Origin: JAFGSG01 sp964626055
GTDB taxonomy: Bacteria; Spirochaetota; UBA4802; JAFGDQ01
Assembly: GCA_964626055.1 (NCBI GenBank)
Contig: CAZVDF010000006.1
Span: 30,075 to 94,074, forward strand
Direction of reading: 5' to 3'
Length of the DNA stretch: 64,000 bases
Shown: piece after piece, positions 62,278-64,000 of the stretch
Layout: the number at the start of each line of letters is the position of its first letter
How positions within the stretch are numbered: the first letter of the stretch is position 1
Position numbers and translations under genes: made by a program
Notes under the pieces: model-generated
The model's database searches: none
Seen by the model: the letters and a program-made list of their open reading frames with translations, nothing else
What the model was told of the DNA's origin: nothing

Positions 62278-62919
62278 TTAAGGTTTTGTCGCGAAAACGT
62301 AAGCTCTTCTGCTTTCGTACTCCACTCCGGGATAAGGTTCTCTCTCTGTTATTTCTATCTTTTTAAATCCGGTATTGCTTAAGCAGCTTAATATATAATC
62401 CGGATTATAGAACATAAAATCGATGTTGATTTTTTTGTTTAAAAATTTTTTTATGTGTACAGTCCCGTCACCGATATGAAATGTAATCAGTAACAATCCG
62501 CCGGGCTTCAGCACCCGAAATATTTCACTTAAAGCTCTTATAATTTGTTTTTTTGTAAAATGAACTATTGCATAAAAAGCAACAACGCCGGCTACGGAAT
62601 TATCGTTAAACTCAAGATCGAGAATATTGCCCTTTTGAAACCGTATACCGGGATTATTTTTCCTTGCCTGCTCCAGTATTTTCCCCGAAATGTCAAGCTC
62701 CGATATTTCAATGCCAAGGTTGTGCACATATCCGGTAGTCTGGCCTGGGCCGCAGCCAAAATCCCAGACCGGTTTTCTATTACCGATTATCTGACAGAAT
62801 TTTTGTAATAATTCGCGGTCTTTAGGTTTCTTTTCGTGTTCGCCGGTGAATTTTTCCGCATATCCTTCGGCTATTGCATCATATGCTTTTTCTATTTTTA
62901 TTAAATCTCGTTTCATCAT
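62278..62919 (-). CDS. Class I SAM-dependent methyltransferase
   Basis: The start at 62919 is preferred because family members begin with the YDAIAEGYAEKF segment; the frame extends to 63009 without a ribosome-binding site. About 213 aa show WDFGCGPGQTTGYVHNLG (SAM motif), a LDIS acidic strand, VVAFYAIVHF and LKPGGLLLITFH. It is a small-molecule-type (UbiE/Methyltransf_11) enzyme of unknown substrate. It is transcribed alone. Confidence 0.88.
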   Translation of the reverse strand: MMKRDLIKIEKAYDAIAEGYAEKFTGEHEKKPKDRELLQKFCQIIGNRKPVWDFGCGPGQTTGYVHNLGIEISELDISGKILEQARKNNPGIRFQKGNILDLEFNDNSVAGVVAFYAIVHFTKKQIIRALSEIFRVLKPGGLLLITFHIGDGTVHIKKFLNKKINIDFMFYNPDYILSCLSNTGFKKIEITEREPYPGVEYESRRAYVFATKP

Positions 62920-63094
62920 AAATGGATTAATACGCATTTCATCAAGTCTGGTATGCAAATTGCCAACGCCTTGAAATAAAGGTTCATGGAAATAAGCCAA
63001 TGGATTCAAAAATCAGGCGGATTAGTATTTACAAGTTATCATAAAAAGATATTTCCATTAATAAGCCGGTTCTTTTGAAAATTACTATTTATGA

Positions 63095-63688
63095 TTATTC
63101 AGGAAAATTTTTATTAATAATTTCTTTAACATCTTCCAGCCATTTTTTACGTTGTTCTTCTGAGCTTGTTATAATTATATTGAACATGTGCCTATAAAAG
63201 TATGTAATCCCGCATAATCCAAAAATACAGTTTTTCCAGATTGTTTCAAGCGGATCTTTAAATACAATTTGTTCGCGTTCATCCGATGTGTTGGATGTGT
63301 TGAATACTATTGCAATTCGTGCTTTAAGCAGGCCTCTTGGCACTCCCTCTCCGGAGTCGCCTTCGAGAAATTCGTAAGCAATACCAGGGCGGATAATTCT
63401 GTCGATCCATCCTTTTAATATTGCCGGAGGCTGGCCCCACCAGTTCGGGTGAACTATTATTATTCCGTCAGCAACGGCGATTTCAGCGCAATGTTTCCGG
63501 ACAATTTCAGGCAGGAGTGCATTATCAGGTATTTCTATGTATTGTAAAAGCGGATCGAATTTTTCAGAATATAAATCATGGAAGAATACACTATGCCCAT
63601 TGGAGACAAGCCGATCAATGACGGCCTTCGCAATAGCATGATTGAAGCTTTTTTTATTTGGGTGTGCCAGAATAACAGAAATTTGCAT
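63095..63688 (-). CDS. Flavodoxin-fold NAD(P)H oxidoreductase
   Basis: The 197-aa protein has SVILAHPNKKSFNHAIAKAV near the start, HDLYSEKFDPLL, then IIIVHPNWWGQPPAILKGWIDRIIRPGIAYEF, the signature of the MdaB/NQO-like family of FMN/FAD quinone or general reductases. No other redox partner is nearby. The start ATG has only a weak ribosome-binding site. Confidence 0.9.
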   Translation of the reverse strand: MQISVILAHPNKKSFNHAIAKAVIDRLVSNGHSVFFHDLYSEKFDPLLQYIEIPDNALLPEIVRKHCAEIAVADGIIIVHPNWWGQPPAILKGWIDRIIRPGIAYEFLEGDSGEGVPRGLLKARIAIVFNTSNTSDEREQIVFKDPLETIWKNCIFGLCGITYFYRHMFNIIITSSEEQRKKWLEDVKEIINKNFPE

Positions 63689-63723
63689 GGATGCCGTCTT
63701 AAATATAAATTTTTAGATGGCAC

Positions 63724-63990
63724 TCAGGCTTTTTTTATAATACTGATTATAAAAAGAAGAATCACGGCTCCTACCAGGGCAATTATAATCGATCCAATTA
63801 ATCCGTCTCCGACATATACTCCTAAAAGCCTGAATAAAAAACCTCCAATAAAGGCTCCGATGATACCTACTATGATATTGCCGACAAGTCCGAATCCTCT
63901 GCCTTTCATTATGAGTCCTGCAAGCCATCCGGCTATTGCGCCAATTATTAAAATGATAATTAAAGATGTAACGGTCATGGTTTTCTCCAT
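63724..63990 (-). CDS. GlsB/YeaQ/YmgE-type stress membrane protein
   Basis: The 88-aa protein has three transmembrane helices and the family Gly-rich pattern GAIAGWLAGLIMKGRGFGLVGNIIVGIIGAFIGGFLF. These small membrane proteins are induced by stress in many bacteria; the function is not known. Starts at 63990 or 63978 (MTVTS) are possible. Confidence 0.9.
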   Translation of the reverse strand: MEKTMTVTSLIIILIIGAIAGWLAGLIMKGRGFGLVGNIIVGIIGAFIGGFLFRLLGVYVGDGLIGSIIIALVGAVILLFIISIIKKA

Positions 63991-64000
63991 TTTGATATTT

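Noticed and set aside
1..64000. CRISPR array, rRNA operon, prophage or integrase
   Set aside because: No regularly spaced short direct repeats, no rRNA sequence and no phage or integrase gene were seen.

Overview
The window is AT-rich chromosomal DNA around a bacterial replication origin. It holds the canonical run dnaA-dnaN-recF-dciA-like-remA-like-gyrB-gyrA at about 8.2-17.2 kb. A Gram-negative (diderm) cell is implied by an Lpt lipopolysaccharide-export cluster, a lipoprotein with a lax lipobox, and an NtrY/NtrC plus sigma-54 block. A DUF1577/PilZ-type protein, DUF115 and DUF1015 proteins and an HPr/HPr-kinase pair without EI point to a spirochaete, probably on the Leptospira side of the phylum. 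This placement is inference from gene families, not from an alignment.

Layout. 0-6.7 kb: a very large secreted TPR protein with a transglutaminase-like C-terminus (cut by the left edge), a divergent TPR protein, a macrodomain protein and pyrF. 6.7-8.2 kb: the pre-dnaA region, with palindromic repeats, three operator-like motifs exactly 45 bp apart, a PC4-like ssDNA-binding protein and a putative oriC with DnaA-box-like sites. 8.2-17.2 kb: replication and gyrase genes. 17.2-27 kb: SPOR protein, coaE, DUF115, a small ORF, DUF1015, tRNA-Ala, a TPR-Mrr fusion, a degenerate NTE-type patatin protein and two small membrane proteins. 27-32 kb: an accessory-looking AT-rich stretch with the wreck of a BrnT/BrnA toxin-antitoxin pair, a three-gene envelope cassette and a beta-propeller lipoprotein. 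32-45.7 kb: tsaE-tsaB, DUF1577/PilZ, uvrB-nadC, glyA, AI-2E transporter, FlgM-like protein, sialidase-like surface protein, dgt and DUF1285.

45.7-58.7 kb is one long leftward run: lptC, long lptA, lptB, rpoN, hpf, hprK, ptsH, ntrY-like, ntrC-like, UDG-like, priA. It links envelope export, sigma-54 control, HPr signalling and ribosome hibernation. 58.7-64 kb has small stress and redox genes, a ferredoxin-type membrane protein and rsmG carrying two parS-like sites, which fits origin-proximal DNA.

The most unusual content is intergenic. At least three families of complex palindromic elements occur. Family A (three copies) has a conserved two-hairpin core inside long perfect arms; between two copies the arms change by compensatory pairs, and unequal side segments have swapped sides while the core kept its orientation. 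Family B has the same nested architecture with unrelated sequence plus a core-less derivative. Family C is a GC-rich composite in three states of decay. Together they look like non-autonomous mobile or structured-RNA elements with an invertible centre.
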